The notes: generated from the letters alone by a model not told the origin. Shown: positions 39,168-49,846, counted from the first letter of the stretch. The stretch: 64,000 nucleotides of DNA from Metapseudomonas otitidis (GCF_900111835.1 NZ_FOJP01000025.1:1-64000); one strand, 5' to 3'. Translations and numbers: made by a program.

Positions 39168-39959
39168 ATGAAGAAGCTTCTCGCATCCCTGTTGCTCTCC
39201 GCCTGCGCCTTCACCGGCCTGGCCCACGCCGGCGTCGTCGATGACGCGGTCAAGCGCGGCACCCTGCGGGTCGGCATGGACCCGACCTACATGCCCTTCG
39301 AAATGACCAACAAGCGCGGCGAAATCATCGGCTTCGAAGTGGACCTGCTCAAGGCCATGTCCAAGGCCATGGGCGTGAAGCTGGAGCTGGTGTCCACCAG
39401 CTACGACGGCATCATCCCGGCTCTGCTGACCGACAAGTTCGACATGATCGGCTCCGGCATGACCCTGACCCAGGAGCGCAACCTGCGCATCAACTTCTCC
39501 GAGCCCTTCATCGTGGTCGGCCAGACCCTGCTGATCCGCAAGGACCTGGAAGGCAAGATCAAGTCCTACAAGGACCTCAACGACGGCCAGTACCGCATCA
39601 CCTCCAAGATCGGCACCACCGGCGAGATGGTCGCCAAGAAGCTGATCGCCAAGGCCCAGTACCACGGCTTCGACAACGAGCAGGAAGCGGTGATGGACGT
39701 GGTCAACGGCAAGGCCGATGCCTTCATCTACGACGCCCCCTACAACGTGGTTGCGGTGAACAAGGCCGGCGCCGGCAAGCTGGTGTACCTGGAAGAGCCC
39801 TTCACCTACGAGCCCCTGGCCTTCGGCCTGAAGAAGGGTGACTACGACAGCATCAACTGGATCAACAACTGGCTGCACCAGATCCAGAAGGACGGCACCT
39901 ACGATCGCATCCATGCCAAGTGGTTCAAGAACACCGCCTGGCTGAAGGACATGGAATAA
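39168..39959 (+). CDS. Amino-acid ABC transporter substrate-binding protein
   Basis: A 263-residue periplasmic protein: signal peptide about 1-21 (MKKLLASLLLSACAFTGLAHA), then SBP_bac_3 with GTLRVGMDPTYMPFEMTNKRG, GFEVDLLKAMSK, FDMIGSGMTLTQERN and a DAFIYDAPYN hinge region. It binds a polar or cationic amino acid; which one is not clear. ATG 39168 follows AGGAGTAAGA. A strong terminator separates it from the permease gene, so the binding protein is probably made in excess. Confidence 0.92.
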   Translation: MKKLLASLLLSACAFTGLAHAGVVDDAVKRGTLRVGMDPTYMPFEMTNKRGEIIGFEVDLLKAMSKAMGVKLELVSTSYDGIIPALLTDKFDMIGSGMTLTQERNLRINFSEPFIVVGQTLLIRKDLEGKIKSYKDLNDGQYRITSKIGTTGEMVAKKLIAKAQYHGFDNEQEAVMDVVNGKADAFIYDAPYNVVAVNKAGAGKLVYLEEPFTYEPLAFGLKKGDYDSINWINNWLHQIQKDGTYDRIHAKWFKNTAWLKDME

Positions 39960-39984
39960 CGGGACGCGCTCCCCGCTGTACGCG

Positions 39985-40020
39985 ACAGGTCCGGCCCACG
40001 AGGCCGGACCTGTCTTTTTC
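39985..40020 (+). terminator. Terminator between binding-protein and permease genes
   Basis: A 12-bp stem (ACAGGTCCGGCC / GGCCGGACCTGT, loop CACGA) is followed by CTTTTTC. Partial read-through probably sets the ratio of binding protein to membrane components. Confidence 0.85.
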
Positions 40021-40053
40021 GCCCCCCAGGCATCGCCATGAGCGAGACCCATC

Positions 40054-41016
40054 GTGACTAGAAAACACCGCCGTACCTGGCCCTGGCACCTGCTGACGGG
40101 CCTGATCCTGCTGGTGGTCGCCTACGGCCTCTGGTACTCCACCTCCCTGATTTCCTACGAGTGGCGCTGGAACCGGGTGCCGCAGTATTTCGCCTACCAG
40201 GCCGAAGAGGCCCAGCGCGCGGCCGACTACGCGCGGGTCGAGGCCATTGCCGAGGAAGGCGCCAACGCCCGGGTGACCCTGGTCACCGAGGGCGGCGAGG
40301 AGCAACAGCTGCAGGTGGCCAAGGACAGCCTGCAGGTCAGCCAGGGCGACGACCTCTCCGAAGGCGACGTGGTCGGCGTGACCCGCCACTGGGCCGCCGG
40401 CCCGCTGCTCTGGGGCCTCTGGACCACCCTGTGGATATCCGTGCTTTCCGGCGCGCTGGGGCTGGTGATCGGCCTTTTCACCGGGCTCTGCCGGCTGTCG
40501 CAGAACCCCACCCTGCGCGACCTCTCCACCGTGTACGTCGAGCTGGTGCGGGGCACCCCGCTGCTGGTGCAGATCTTCATCTTCTACTTCTTCATCGGCA
40601 CCGTGCTGGACCTCTCCCGGGAGTTCGCCGGCGTCGCCGCCCTGGCGCTGTTCACCGGGGCCTACGTGGGCGAGATCGTCCGCGCCGGCGTGCAGTCCAT
40701 CGCCCGTGGGCAGAACGAGGCCGCGCGTTCCCTCGGCCTCACCGGCGGCCAGTCGATGCGCTACGTGATCCTGCCCCAGGCGTTCAAGCGCGTGCTGCCG
40801 CCGCTGGCCGGGCAGTTCATCAGCCTGGTGAAGGACACTTCGCTGGTGTCGGTGATCGCCATCACCGAGCTGACCAAGAGCGGCCGCGAGGCGATCACCA
40901 CCTCGTTCTCCACCTTCGAGATCTGGTTCTGCGTCGCCGCGTTGTACCTGGTCATCAACCTGCCGCTGTCGCAGATCGCCAACCGACTGGAGCGGAGGCT
41001 CGGGAAAAGTGATTGA
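40054..41016 (+). CDS. Amino-acid ABC transporter permease
   Basis: A 320-residue inner-membrane protein of the HisM/GlnP type. It is longer than the usual 220-250 because about 85 residues, charged and probably periplasmic, lie between TM1 and TM2 ([20 protein letters not shown]). The EAA loop reads [29 protein letters not shown]. The start is GTG 40054, overlapping a 7-codon mini-ORF (ATG 40038). It overlaps the ATPase gene by 8 bases. With the binding protein upstream and the ATPase downstream it forms a complete importer. Confidence 0.92.
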   Translation: MTRKHRRTWPWHLLTGLILLVVAYGLWYSTSLISYEWRWNRVPQYFAYQAEEAQRAADYARVEAIAEEGANARVTLVTEGGEEQQLQVAKDSLQVSQGDDLSEGDVVGVTRHWAAGPLLWGLWTTLWISVLSGALGLVIGLFTGLCRLSQNPTLRDLSTVYVELVRGTPLLVQIFIFYFFIGTVLDLSREFAGVAALALFTGAYVGEIVRAGVQSIARGQNEAARSLGLTGGQSMRYVILPQAFKRVLPPLAGQFISLVKDTSLVSVIAITELTKSGREAITTSFSTFEIWFCVAALYLVINLPLSQIANRLERRLGKSD

Positions 41017-41743
41017 AGTCCGCAACCTGATGAAAGTCTTCGACGCCCGTGGCCAGGAAGTGCGCGCCGTCGACGACGTGACCACCTCGGTCAAGCGCGG
41101 CGAGGTGGTGGTGGTGATCGGCCCCTCCGGCTCCGGCAAGTCCACCTTCCTGCGCTGCCTCAACGGCCTGGAGGAACTGGACGCGGGCTCGGTGAGCATC
41201 GACGGCGTCGACCTGGCCAACCCGAAGACCGATGTGAATGCCTACCGCCGCGAAGTCGGCATGGTGTTCCAGCACTTCAACCTGTTCCCGCATATGACCG
41301 TGCTGGAGAACCTGTGCCTGGCGCAGAAGGTGGTGCGCAAGCGCGGCAAGGCCGAGCGCGAGGAGAAGGCCCGGGCGCTGCTGGCCAAGGTGGGCATCGC
41401 CCAGAAGGCCGGCGAGTACCCCTCGCGCCTGTCCGGCGGCCAGCAGCAGCGCGTGGCCATTGCCCGGGCGCTGTGCATGGAGCCGAAGGTGATGCTGTTC
41501 GACGAGCCCACCTCGGCGCTGGACCCGGAGATGGTCGGCGAGGTGCTGGACGTGATGAAGCAACTGGCCCAGGAGGGCATGACCATGGTCTGCGTCACCC
41601 ACGAGATGGGCTTCGCCCGCGAGGTGGCCGACCGGGTGCTGTTCTTCGACCATGGCAAGTTGCTGGAGGACGCGCCGCCGGCGCAGTTCTTCGACCAGCC
41701 CCGGGACCCGCGTGCGCAGGCGTTCCTCAGGCAGGTGCTGTAA
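41009..41743 (+). CDS. Amino-acid ABC transporter ATP-binding protein
   Basis: A 244-residue ATPase with Walker [11 protein letters not shown]-loop [18 protein letters not shown], signature [15 protein letters not shown], Walker [15 protein letters not shown] and switch His in [10 protein letters not shown]. This is the HisP/GlnQ class that drives polar amino-acid import. The start is GTG 41009 inside the permease gene's last codons. A terminator follows at once. Confidence 0.95.
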   Translation: MIEVRNLMKVFDARGQEVRAVDDVTTSVKRGEVVVVIGPSGSGKSTFLRCLNGLEELDAGSVSIDGVDLANPKTDVNAYRREVGMVFQHFNLFPHMTVLENLCLAQKVVRKRGKAEREEKARALLAKVGIAQKAGEYPSRLSGGQQQRVAIARALCMEPKVMLFDEPTSALDPEMVGEVLDVMKQLAQEGMTMVCVTHEMGFAREVADRVLFFDHGKLLEDAPPAQFFDQPRDPRAQAFLRQVL

Positions 41744-41751
41744 GGGAATGG

Positions 41752-41776
41752 AAAGGGCCGCGATGCGGCCCTTTTT
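41752..41776 (+). terminator. Terminator after the ABC transporter operon
   Basis: AAAGGGCCGC / GCGGCCCTTT, loop GAT, followed by TTCTTT. Confidence 0.88.
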
Positions 41777-41819
41777 CTTTGGATTTGAGGGTGGCGCGCA
41801 CACCGAAGTGATGGGGGCG

Positions 41820-42115
41820 CCTAAGGTGGGGCGGGGATGAGTGCCCCTTCAGGAGGCCGAGCGGAGTCGTCGTGGAAGGGGTTGAGCGACATGGATGTCG
41901 CGAGAGCGCTGCCGGGCCAGGGATGGCCCGTCAGCGCGTGCCCCTGGAACGATGATGCAGCGAGGGGAGTCCCGCGAAGCGGGACCCGTATGCTGGGGCG
42001 AGCCTTTTTGGTTTCTTTTTTGTGGGCGGCATCCCGACGACTGAAAAAAGAAACTCGCCAGGCAAGGCGAAACAGGGGACGTCCGCAGAACGCGAAAACC
42101 AGCCTGGGTTGACGT
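41820..42115. repeat. Dispersed Pseudomonas repeat, probably non-coding
   Basis: This gap has no credible gene. It contains GGAACGATGATGCAGCGAGG, the hairpin GTCCCGCG-AA-GCGGGAC (about 41969-41986) and a GCCTTTTTGGTTTCTTTTTT stretch followed by an A-rich GAAAAAAGAAAC. I recall this order (CCAGGGATGGCCCGTCAGCG, then an AGCGAGGGGAGTCCCGCGAA-like segment) from repeated intergenic blocks in many Pseudomonas genomes. Open frames on both strands here are compositional and lack ribosome sites. A genome self-comparison is needed to confirm copy number. Confidence 0.5.
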
Positions 42116-42138
42116 CTCGTGCGCACGCCAGATTCGGC

Positions 42139-42561
42139 TCAATGCAAAGGCACCGCCGCCTGCAATTCGTTGTCCTCCAGCCAGTCCTGCGCCAGTTCCC
42201 TCAGGCGGGCCGCTTCGAAGTGGTGCCAGGCTTCCAGCAGCACCGGGTATTCCATCAGCACGTGGCGGAAGGCACGGGCCGGTTTGCGGCCGGCCAGGGC
42301 CTGTTGCAGGGCGGTGTAGGCGTGGGGGTGGACGACTTCGTGGAGGAATTCCTCCATCAGCCGCAGCTCGTCTCCGTGGGTGAGGGGTTCCACCAGCAGG
42401 AAGCGCTCCGGCTCTTCGCGCAGGAGGGTTTCCAGCTGGGGGTCGGCATCCTCTTCGGGGATCAGCAGGACCTTGCCGGTGAGCAGGTCCAGGTAGTGGT
42501 CCAGGCCCTCGGTGGAGAGGGCGAAGGCCAGTTGGTCGAGGTCGATGGTCAGGGGGCGCAT
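42139..42561 (-). CDS. UPF0158 family protein
   Basis: A 140-residue acidic cytoplasmic protein: LDQLAFALSTEGLDHYLDLLTGKVLLIPEE at the start, a central HGDELRLMEEFLHEV and the family ending FEAARLRELAQDWLEDNEL. This matches UPF0158, with no known function. It lies just downstream of a chemoreceptor gene on the same strand (56 bp) and may share its transcript. Confidence 0.8.
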   Translation of the reverse strand: MRPLTIDLDQLAFALSTEGLDHYLDLLTGKVLLIPEEDADPQLETLLREEPERFLLVEPLTHGDELRLMEEFLHEVVHPHAYTALQQALAGRKPARAFRHVLMEYPVLLEAWHHFEAARLRELAQDWLEDNELQAAVPLH

Positions 42562-42616
42562 GGCTCGGGCCTCGGCAAGGGGGAAGGCCCGATCCTACGC
42601 CCTCCGGCGGGCGGTG

Positions 42617-44557
42617 TCAGACCCGGAAGCGCCCGACCATCTGTTGCAGTTCGTTGCCCAGGCGCGCCAGCTCCACGCTGGACGCGGCGGTCTGGTCGCT
42701 GGCGGCGGCGGTCTGCTCGGAGATGTCGCGCACGTTGAGGACGCTGCGGTTGATCTCTTCGGCCACGGCGCTCTGCTGCTCGGCGGCGGCGGCGATCTGC
42801 TGGTTCATCGACTGGATGGCCGAGACGGCGCCGGTGATGGAGGTCAGCGAGTCGCCGGCCTCGCGGGCCAGGCGCAGGGTGTCTTCGGTCAGCTCCAGGC
42901 TGCTTTCCATCATGCCGGCGGCCTGCTGGCTGCCGTTCTGCAGGCCGGCGATCAGCTCCTGGATTTCCTCGGTGGACTGCTGGGTGCGCTGGGCCAGGCC
43001 GCGCACTTCGTCGGCCACCACGGCGAAGCCGCGCCCGGCCTCGCCGGCGCGGGCGGCTTCGATGGCGGCGTTGAGGGCCAGCAGGTTGGTCTGGTCGGCG
43101 ACGGTCTTGATCACGTCCAGCACGCTGCCGATCTTGTCGCTCTCGCGGCGCAGCTGCTGCACGGACTCGGTGGAGCGGCCCACTTCGGCGGCGAGGCGGT
43201 CCACCTGGCCGAGGGCCTGGCGCACCAGGCGGTCGCCCTGGGCGGCCTCGCGGTCGGCGGAGGCGGCGGCTTCGGAGGCCTGCTCGGCGTTGCGCGCCAC
43301 GTCGTGGACGGTGGCGGCCATTTCGTTCATGGCGGTGGCGACCTGGTCGGTCTCGACCTTCTGCGCGTTCACGCCGGCGCTGGTCTGTTCGGTGACGGCG
43401 GAGAGTTCTTCAGCGGCGCTGGCGATCTGGGTGACGCCGTCGCCGATGCGCCCGATCAGCTGGCGCAGGTTGCCGGCCATGGCCTGCAGGGCGCGCTGCA
43501 GCTGGCCCAGTTCGTCCTGGCGATTGGCCTGCAGTTCGGCGCGCAGGTCACCGTCGGCGATGCGCGAGGCGAAGGCCAGCGCCTGGCGCAGCGGGTCGAG
43601 GATCTGCCGGCTGATGGACCAGGCGGCGAACACGGCGAGGCTGATGGCCAACAAGGTGGTGACGAGCAGTTGGCTGCGGGCGCTGGTGGCGTCGCTGCTG
43701 CGGGCCTTCACCTGCAGCTCGTAGATCCGGTTGCCCTGGTCGCGCATGGTCTCCGCGTGCTTGCCCATGGTGTCGATGGCGGTGCGGCTGGCCTCGACGC
43801 CCTGGCCGAACTGGCGCACGGCGCTGAGGTAGGCATCGAAGGAGGGGCGGGCACGGGCCAGGTAGTCGGCGAAGTCGCCGGTGGCCTGCTGCCTGAGTGC
43901 GTCGAGGTCGCGCTGCAACTGCGCCAGGGCGGCCTGGGCCGGTTGTTCGGATTCCGGGGTCTGCTGGAAGACGAAGCCACGCACCAGGTAGCGGATGGAC
44001 AGCAGCTGCTGGTTGAGCCCGGTGATGGTGCGGGTTTCGTCCAGTAGTGCAGGGTTGGTCGGGTCGCGGGCGAGGTCGTCGAAGCGCCGTTTCTGCAGTT
44101 CGGCGAACTGGGCGAGTACGGCCTCGGCGGACTTGATCAGCACGGCACGGGCGGCGTTGCGGTCCTCCTGGGCGCGGATCAGGGCGGCGAGGGACTGGCG
44201 GTAGGCGTTGATCTCGCTGCGCAGTTGCTCCAGTCGGGTCCGGCCTTGGGCGGTGTGGGCGTCGGCCTCCAGGCGGTCGCTGATGGCGAGCATGGCGTCG
44301 ATCAGCTGTTCGATGTTGCGGGCGTGCTGCAGGTCGCCGGTGCTGACGAACTGCAGGCGCTGGGCGCGGGCGTCCTTGATGGCGTTTTCCAGTTCGCTGA
44401 CGGTGACCATCTGGTCGCTGCTGTCGATCATGCGGTCGATGCCGCGGATGCCGGTGAACATCACCGCCAGGGTGAGGAGCAGGACGAGGCCGAAGCCGAA
44501 GGCAAGTTTGCGGCCGACCCGCAGGTCGGCGAGCCGTTGTGTGCACCAGTGGTACAT
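42617..44557 (-). CDS. Methyl-accepting chemotaxis protein, HBM-type sensor
   Basis: A 646-residue receptor: TM1 about 17-38, a roughly 245-residue all-helical periplasmic domain with two helical bundles (helical bimodular, HBM), and TM2 about 290-310. HAMP follows, then a signalling rod with [21 protein letters not shown] and [15 protein letters not shown] at the tip. HBM receptors such as McpS sense TCA-cycle acids; the ligand here is inferred only at that level. The C-terminus ends [11 protein letters not shown] 44557 begins a normal cytoplasmic N-terminus. The next receptor upstream is its paralogue. Confidence 0.92.
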   Translation of the reverse strand: MYHWCTQRLADLRVGRKLAFGFGLVLLLTLAVMFTGIRGIDRMIDSSDQMVTVSELENAIKDARAQRLQFVSTGDLQHARNIEQLIDAMLAISDRLEADAHTAQGRTRLEQLRSEINAYRQSLAALIRAQEDRNAARAVLIKSAEAVLAQFAELQKRRFDDLARDPTNPALLDETRTITGLNQQLLSIRYLVRGFVFQQTPESEQPAQAALAQLQRDLDALRQQATGDFADYLARARPSFDAYLSAVRQFGQGVEASRTAIDTMGKHAETMRDQGNRIYELQVKARSSDATSARSQLLVTTLLAISLAVFAAWSISRQILDPLRQALAFASRIADGDLRAELQANRQDELGQLQRALQAMAGNLRQLIGRIGDGVTQIASAAEELSAVTEQTSAGVNAQKVETDQVATAMNEMAATVHDVARNAEQASEAAASADREAAQGDRLVRQALGQVDRLAAEVGRSTESVQQLRRESDKIGSVLDVIKTVADQTNLLALNAAIEAARAGEAGRGFAVVADEVRGLAQRTQQSTEEIQELIAGLQNGSQQAAGMMESSLELTEDTLRLAREAGDSLTSITGAVSAIQSMNQQIAAAAEQQSAVAEEINRSVLNVRDISEQTAAASDQTAASSVELARLGNELQQMVGRFRV

Positions 44558-44684
44558 GGTTTCTCCCGGGAATGCGTAAGCCCGGCGGTGCGCGGGGCAT
44601 CGCCGTGGCGGGTGAGGCGTCTGTTGGAGTTATTGGGAAAGGCGCTGCCGAGACGGCGGCCTGTGACGCGGGGGCGGGAGAGTA

Positions 44685-44706
44685 GCCGGCGCCCCGGGGC
44701 GCCGGC
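44685..44706. repeat. 22-bp perfect palindrome between the two receptor genes
   Basis: GCCGGCGCCCC followed by its exact reverse complement with no loop. There is no T run on either side, so it is not a clear terminator; it could be a protein-binding site or a cruciform. Confidence 0.6.
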
Positions 44707-44762
44707 AAGAATATGGTGGCAGTTTGATATTTCGTCTGATGGCCGGCCCGGGCGGCCTGCTA

Positions 44763-46682
44763 TCAGACGCGGAAGCGGCTGACCAGATCCTGCAGGCTGC
44801 CGCCCAGGCGCGCCAGTTCGACGCTGGAGGTGGCGGTCTGGTGGCTGGCGGAGGCGGTCTGCTCGGAGATGTCGCGCACGCTGACCACGCTGCGGTTGAT
44901 CTCTTCCGCCACGGCGCCCTGCTGCTCGGCGGCGGCGGCGATCTGCTGGTTCATGGCCTGGATGGTGGACACCGATTCGGCGATGGCGCCCAGGCGGCGG
45001 CCGGCGCGACGGGTCAGCTCGACGGTGCTGTCGGTCAGCTCGCGGCTGGTTTCCATCAGGCTGGCGGCGCGTTGGGCACCGCTCTGCAGGCCGGCGATCA
45101 GCGCTTCGATCTCCTGGGTGGATTGCTGGGTGCGCTGGGCCAGGCCGCGCACTTCGTCGGCGACCACGGCGAAGCCGCGACCGGCTTCACCGGCACGAGC
45201 GGCTTCGATGGCGGCGTTGAGGGCCAGCAGGTTGGTCTGGTCGGCCACGGTCTTGATCACGTCCAGCACGCTGCCGATGCGCTCGCTCTCCTGCTTGAGG
45301 TGGGTGACGGCATCGCTGGAGCGGGTGACCTCGTCGGCCAGGCGATCCATCTGCTGCACGGCGTCGTTGACGGCCGTCTCGCCTTCGCGGGCCTGGCGGT
45401 CGGCGGCGCTGGCGGACTGGGAGGCGTCTTCGGCGTTGCGGGCGACCTCGTGGACGGTGGCGGCCATCTCGTTCATGGCGGTGGCGACCTGATCGGTCTC
45501 GACCTTCTGGGCGTTCACGCCGGCGCTGGTCTGGGTGGTGATGGCGGACAGTTCTTCGGCGGCACTGGCGAGCTGGGTGACGCTGTCGCGGATGCGGCCG
45601 ATCAGGTCGCGCAGGCTGGCGTTCATGCGCTGGATGCTGCCCTGCAACTGGCCGAGTTCGTCGCTGCGTTGCACCACCAGGTCGCGGCTGAGGTCGCCGG
45701 CGGCGATGCGCTCGGCGGCGTCGAGGGTGTCGCGCAGGGGCTGGGTAATTTGCCGGGTGATGAGCAGGGCGGCGAACAGGCCGAGCACCAGGGCGATGAT
45801 CGAGGCCACCAGCAGCATGACGTGGGTCTGGCGGGTCTCGGCTTCGAGCTTGGCGTTCTGCTGGGTGTACAGGCGCGCGCTGATTTCCAGGAGGCGCTGG
45901 CCCTGCTGGCCCATGGCGTCGAACTGGGCCTGGGCGTTGTCGTTGGCACGGCGATAGGCGCTGATGGCGTCGCGGTAGGTCTTGAGGTTGCTGCCAACGC
46001 GGGCCAGGTCGGTGTCGTCGTTGCCCAGGTCGGCGGCGAGCTTGGCCTGGTTGCCGAGGGCGGCATCCACGGCTTGCAGGGCGGCATCCTGGAAGCTGGG
46101 GTCGTTGCTGAAGGTGTAGCCACGGACCTGGAAGCGGGCCTGCATCACCGAGTGCCGCAGGTCGGCCAGTTCGTGGAACTGGGTGAGGCGGCCGGCGTCG
46201 TCGAGGGTGATGTCGGCAAGGACACGCTCGCTGAGATTGCCGATGGAGGCCATGGCGGCGTCGGCACTGCTGCCCAGTTGGCTGCGGGCGCCTTCGCGGG
46301 TCTGGTAGGCCTGGCCGAGCTGGGTGAAGGCGGCCTGGTAGGCCTGGGTCGCCTGGCGGGCCTGCTCCATGTGCTCGCGGTCGCGGGCGTCGGTGAAGTG
46401 CTGTTCGAGGGTGCGGGTGTGGTCGTCGATGGCCTGCACGCGCGCGCGTACACGCTCGGCGTTGTTGGCGTCCTGCTTGAGCTGGTAGGCCTGCTGGCTG
46501 ATCTGCAGGTCCTTGGCCAGTTCGCTGAGGCTGGCCGAGGCCTGGAGTTTCTGGCCTCGATCCAGGGTCTCGTCGATGGCGAGCCAGCCGGTGAGGGTGA
46601 TGAGCAGGGTGAGCAGCAGGACGAGGCCGAAGCCGATGGCGAGCTTGAGGCTGACACTGAGGTTACCGAACCAGCGTGACAT
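44763..46682 (-). CDS. Methyl-accepting chemotaxis protein, HBM-type sensor (paralogue)
   Basis: A 639-residue receptor organised like its neighbour: TM1 about 13-34, a long helical sensor, TM2 near 280-302 ([21 protein letters not shown]), HAMP and the same signalling tip. The rod regions of the two are nearly identical over long stretches ([23 protein letters not shown]), while the sensors differ in sequence, a sign of duplication followed by sensor divergence. It ends DLVSRFRV. The ligand is unknown. It lies 86 bp downstream of rsmE's stop on the same strand. Confidence 0.92.
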   Translation of the reverse strand: MSRWFGNLSVSLKLAIGFGLVLLLTLLITLTGWLAIDETLDRGQKLQASASLSELAKDLQISQQAYQLKQDANNAERVRARVQAIDDHTRTLEQHFTDARDREHMEQARQATQAYQAAFTQLGQAYQTREGARSQLGSSADAAMASIGNLSERVLADITLDDAGRLTQFHELADLRHSVMQARFQVRGYTFSNDPSFQDAALQAVDAALGNQAKLAADLGNDDTDLARVGSNLKTYRDAISAYRRANDNAQAQFDAMGQQGQRLLEISARLYTQQNAKLEAETRQTHVMLLVASIIALVLGLFAALLITRQITQPLRDTLDAAERIAAGDLSRDLVVQRSDELGQLQGSIQRMNASLRDLIGRIRDSVTQLASAAEELSAITTQTSAGVNAQKVETDQVATAMNEMAATVHEVARNAEDASQSASAADRQAREGETAVNDAVQQMDRLADEVTRSSDAVTHLKQESERIGSVLDVIKTVADQTNLLALNAAIEAARAGEAGRGFAVVADEVRGLAQRTQQSTQEIEALIAGLQSGAQRAASLMETSRELTDSTVELTRRAGRRLGAIAESVSTIQAMNQQIAAAAEQQGAVAEEINRSVVSVRDISEQTASASHQTATSSVELARLGGSLQDLVSRFRV

Positions 46683-46768
46683 GCTTCTTCTCCTGGCGAA
46701 CGCGGCAGAGAGGTTGAGGGAGGTGGGAGGTTATCGGCGGATTGCCGGGGCGCTTGATGGGGCGCCTG

Positions 46769-47476
46769 TCAGAACAGGCGGGCGAGCAGAGCGGTAACCG
46801 CCGTCTCGACCCGCAGGATGCGTTCGCCCAGTTGCACCGCTTCGAATCCGGTGGCTTGCAGCTTCTCGACTTCGTAGGGGATCCAGCCGCCTTCGGGGCC
46901 GATGGCGAGGGTGATGGGGCCTTCCACGGCACGGGGGCAGTCCGGCCAGGGGCCGGGGTGGCCGACCAGGGCACGGGTGCCGGCGGCGAGGGCGGGCAGG
47001 CAGTCTTCGACGAAGGGCTTGAAGCGTTTCTCGATCACCACCTCGGGGAGCACCGTGTCGCGGCCCTGTTCGAGGCCGAGGATCAGCTGCTCGCGGATGG
47101 CGGCGGGCTCGAGGAAGGGGGTCTGCCAGAAGCTCTTCTCGACCCGGTAGCTGTTGAGCAGCACCAGGCGCGGGACGCCCATGGTGGCGACGGTCTGCAG
47201 CACGCGGCGGAGCATCTTCGGGCGTGGCAGGGCCAGCAGCAGGGTCAGCGGCAGCTTGGCCGGCGGCGGCTGGTCGAGGCTCACCTGCAGTTCGGCGTGG
47301 TCGGCTTCCAGGACGGTCAGCCGGCCTTCGCCCATGGCGCCGCCGAGCAGGCCGACCCGCAGGCTGTCACCGGCTTCGGCGCGGTGCACGTCGTGCAGGT
47401 GCTTCAGGCGGCGGCCACGCAGGAGGGCATGGCCGGGGGCGACGAAGTCGCCCTCTTCCAGCAGCAGGAGGTTCAC
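46769..47476 (-). CDS. rsmE: 16S rRNA (uracil1498-N3)-methyltransferase
   Basis: A 235-residue SPOUT methyltransferase: an N-terminal PUA-like part ([24 protein letters not shown]), then the knot motifs [29 protein letters not shown] and the C-terminal [17 protein letters not shown]. It methylates N3 of U1498 in 16S rRNA. The start is GTG 47476, overlapping the tatC stop by 4 bases. The long open frame upstream is out-of-frame coverage of tat genes, not protein. The tatABC-rsmE order is usual in Pseudomonas. Confidence 0.93.
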   Translation of the reverse strand: MNLLLLEEGDFVAPGHALLRGRRLKHLHDVHRAEAGDSLRVGLLGGAMGEGRLTVLEADHAELQVSLDQPPPAKLPLTLLLALPRPKMLRRVLQTVATMGVPRLVLLNSYRVEKSFWQTPFLEPAAIREQLILGLEQGRDTVLPEVVIEKRFKPFVEDCLPALAAGTRALVGHPGPWPDCPRAVEGPITLAIGPEGGWIPYEVEKLQATGFEAVQLGERILRVETAVTALLARLF

Positions 47477-48258
47477 GGGCGTGTGGCGGGCGGCTGGTCT
47501 TCGGGCTCGCTTTCCGGCGTGTCGCTGCGCCGGCGCACCAGGCCGCCGCAGAACACGCCGACCTCGAATAGCAGCCACATGGGCACGGCCAGGAGGGTCT
47601 GGGAGAAGATGTCCGGCGGGGTGAGGATCATGCCGACCACGAAGCAGCCGATGATCACGTACGGGCGGATCTTCTTCAGGTAGGCCACGTCGACCACGCC
47701 GATCCAGATCAGCAGCACCACGGCGACGGGGATCTCGAAGGCGACGCCGAAGGCGAAGAATAGCGTCATGACGAAGTCGAGGTAGCTGGCGATGTCCGTC
47801 ATCATCGACACGCCTTCGGGGGTGACGCTGGCGAAGAAGTGGAAGATCAGCGGGAACACCAGGAAGTAGGCGAAGGCCATCCCGGAGTAGAACAGCACGA
47901 TGCTGGACACCAGCAAGGGCATGGCCACGCGCTTCTCGTGCTTGTACAGGCCGGGTGCGATGAAGCCCCAGACCTGGTGCAGGATCACCGGCATGGCGAG
48001 GAACAGCGCCACCACCATGGTCAGCTTGAACGGGGTGAGGAAGGGCGAGGCCACGTCGGTGGCGATCATCGTCGCGCCTTCCGGCAGGTACTGGCGCAGC
48101 GGTGCGGAGACGAGGGTGTAGATCTTCTGGGCGAAGTAGAACAGCCCGGCGAAGATCAGGAACACCGCCGCGACGCAACGCAGCAGGCGGGTACGCAGTT
48201 CGGCGAGGTGCGAGACCAGGGGCATCTCCTGGTCGTATTCCGGCTTCTGGTCGCTCAT
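47473..48258 (-). CDS. tatC: Sec-independent translocase subunit TatC
   Basis: A 261-residue inner-membrane protein with six TM segments. The N-terminal [19 protein letters not shown] and the first-loop PLRQYLP / FLTPFKL region with GLYKHEKR are the conserved twin-arginine recognition face. It binds the RR signal peptides of folded proteins with TatB. It overlaps tatB by 4 bases and rsmE by 4. The C-terminal tail after TM6 is a short charged Pro/Glu stretch. Confidence 0.96.
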   Translation of the reverse strand: MSDQKPEYDQEMPLVSHLAELRTRLLRCVAAVFLIFAGLFYFAQKIYTLVSAPLRQYLPEGATMIATDVASPFLTPFKLTMVVALFLAMPVILHQVWGFIAPGLYKHEKRVAMPLLVSSIVLFYSGMAFAYFLVFPLIFHFFASVTPEGVSMMTDIASYLDFVMTLFFAFGVAFEIPVAVVLLIWIGVVDVAYLKKIRPYVIIGCFVVGMILTPPDIFSQTLLAVPMWLLFEVGVFCGGLVRRRSDTPESEPEDQPPATRP

Positions 48259-48749
48259 AGGGGGCGGGGCGGCTGTGGCGGTTCGGCGGAGGGGGGCGTG
48301 GCAGCCTGCGGGGTCGCCAGCGGGGTGGCGACCGTGGCGCCGGACGCGGCGGGTGTCGTGCCGGGCACGGGCTGGGCAGCAGGCGACGGTGGAGCGCTGG
48401 CTGCCGGGGCGGGAGCCGGTGCCGGCTGCGGGGCGGCCGGGGTGGGCGAGGCCTCGGCGGCTTCGTCACGCTGCGCCGGGTCGGCCAGCAGGTTCTCCAG
48501 GCTGGGCGGCACGATGCTTTCCTTGATCTGCCGCTCCATCGCCATGATCTGCTCGTTGTGCAGTTGGCGACGGATCTCGTCGGCGCCGATCTCGCGCTCC
48601 ACTTCCTGCTTGATGGCGTTGAAGCTGCGTTTCAGGCGGCCGATCCACAGGCCTGCCGTACGTGCAGCACCCGGCAGGCGCTCGGGACCGAGCACCAGCA
48701 GGGCCACGAGGCCGATCAGCAGCAATTCACCAAAGCTGATGCCGAACAT
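48255..48749 (-). CDS. tatB: Sec-independent translocase subunit TatB
   Basis: A 164-residue protein: one N-terminal TM helix ([25 protein letters not shown], with the Glu and the GPERLP hinge typical of TatB) and an amphipathic helix. A long Ala/Pro-rich low-complexity tail follows (about residues 90-164). It forms the signal-receptor complex with TatC. It starts 6 bases after the tatA stop. Confidence 0.95.
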   Translation of the reverse strand: MFGISFGELLLIGLVALLVLGPERLPGAARTAGLWIGRLKRSFNAIKQEVEREIGADEIRRQLHNEQIMAMERQIKESIVPPSLENLLADPAQRDEAAEASPTPAAPQPAPAPAPAASAPPSPAAQPVPGTTPAASGATVATPLATPQAATPPSAEPPQPPRPL

Positions 48750-48755
48750 GGCGCA

Positions 48756-49019
48756 TCAGTCCTTGCGCACAGTCGGCTCTTCGACCTTGTGTGCCTGGCC
48801 GTCGATGGTGTGCGGCTGGTTCAGCGGGGCGGCAGTCGGCTGGGCGGCGGGCTGCTGGGGCTGCTCGGCCTTCTGCTCCTCTTCGGTGTTCATGGCCTTG
48901 CGGAAGCCCTTGATGGCTTCGCCGACGTCGGAGCCGAGGTTCTTCAGGCGCTTGGTGCCGAAGACCAGGACGACGACGATCAGAATGACCACCCAGTGTT
49001 TCCAGTCGAAAATACCCAT
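48756..49019 (-). CDS. tatA: Sec-independent translocase subunit TatA
   Basis: An 87-residue protein: TM helix [21 protein letters not shown] with the FGTKRLKN hinge, amphipathic helix, then an acidic Gln/Ala-rich tail. It polymerises to let folded Tat substrates cross the inner membrane. It is the first gene of the tat operon and follows hisE by 24 bp, so it may also be read from the his promoter. Confidence 0.95.
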   Translation of the reverse strand: MGIFDWKHWVVILIVVVLVFGTKRLKNLGSDVGEAIKGFRKAMNTEEEQKAEQPQQPAAQPTAAPLNQPHTIDGQAHKVEEPTVRKD

Positions 49020-49043
49020 GGTTTGCTCCTGCGTATCGATTCG

Positions 49044-49379
49044 TTAGGCGGAAGGCTGGCGGGCGGCTTTTTCAGCGTGCCCGGACAGGCCGAAGCGACG
49101 CTCCAGTTCGTCCAGTACGGCCTGGGGATGCTGGCCGAGGGCGGCGAGCATGACCAGGCTGTGGAACCAGAGGTCGGCGGTTTCGTAGATCAGGTCGCTG
49201 CAGTCGCCGCTGGTGGCGGCATCCTTGGCGGCCAGGATGGTTTCAACCGATTCCTCGCCCACCTTCTCGAGGATCTTGTTCAGCCCCTTGTGGTACAGGC
49301 TGGCCACGTAGGAGGAGTCGGCCGGCGCGTTCTTGCGGGCTTCGAGCACCTCGGCGAGGCGGGAAAGGGTGTCACTCAT
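49044..49379 (-). CDS. hisE: Phosphoribosyl-ATP diphosphatase
   Basis: A 111-residue MazG-type all-helical enzyme that removes pyrophosphate from phosphoribosyl-ATP in histidine synthesis. [24 protein letters not shown] and [17 protein letters not shown] hold the metal-binding Glu and Asp. I chose ATG 49379 (MSDTLSR) because AGGA is 7 bases away; ATG 49385 is only 1 base from it. It overlaps hisI. Confidence 0.95.
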   Translation of the reverse strand: MSDTLSRLAEVLEARKNAPADSSYVASLYHKGLNKILEKVGEESVETILAAKDAATSGDCSDLIYETADLWFHSLVMLAALGQHPQAVLDELERRFGLSGHAEKAARQPSA

Positions 49380-49773
49380 GTGCATGTCCTGCGTGGTAGA
49401 TCGCGTCGGGGTCCTTGATGACCGCGTCGACGGTCTTCCAGCCGCCGTTCTCGTAGACGCGGTAGAAGCAGCTTTCGCGGCCGGTGTGGCAGGCGATGCC
49501 GCCGATCTGCTCGACCATCAGCACGATCACGTCGGCGTCGCAGTCCAGGCGCAACTCGTGGAGCTTCTGCACATGGCCGGATTCCTCACCCTTGCGCCAG
49601 AGTTTGCCGCGCGAGCGTGACCAGTAGATGGCACGGTTCTCGGCTACGGTCAGGGCCAGGGATTCGCGGTTCATCCAGGCCATCATCAGGATGCGTCCGG
49701 TCTTGTGGTCCTGGGCAATGGCCGGGACCAGGCCGTCGGCGTTCCAGTGGATGTCTTCCAGCCAGTCGTTCAT
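49372..49773 (-). CDS. hisI: Phosphoribosyl-AMP cyclohydrolase
   Basis: A 133-residue zinc enzyme acting just after His[50 protein letters not shown] and the late [15 protein letters not shown] (Cys ligands) are intact. ATG 49773 is the family start; the open frame extends upstream over ubiB's end. In Pseudomonas HisI and HisE are separate proteins, as here. Confidence 0.95.
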   Translation of the reverse strand: MNDWLEDIHWNADGLVPAIAQDHKTGRILMMAWMNRESLALTVAENRAIYWSRSRGKLWRKGEESGHVQKLHELRLDCDADVIVLMVEQIGGIACHTGRESCFYRVYENGGWKTVDAVIKDPDAIYHAGHAHE

Positions 49774-49846
49774 GTCGGTTTCCACGAGCAGGCCGGGTGC
49801 GGGCCCGGCCGGGGGCAGTAGTGTGCCAGCGCTGGCGCGGCCTTGG

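Noticed and set aside
41837-42112. Open frame of 91 codons in the intergenic block
   Set aside because: Falls in a probable dispersed repeat, has no ribosome site, and overlapping frames on the other strand are equally open.
44685-44706. Palindrome as a transcription terminator
   Set aside because: No loop bases and no T run on either strand.
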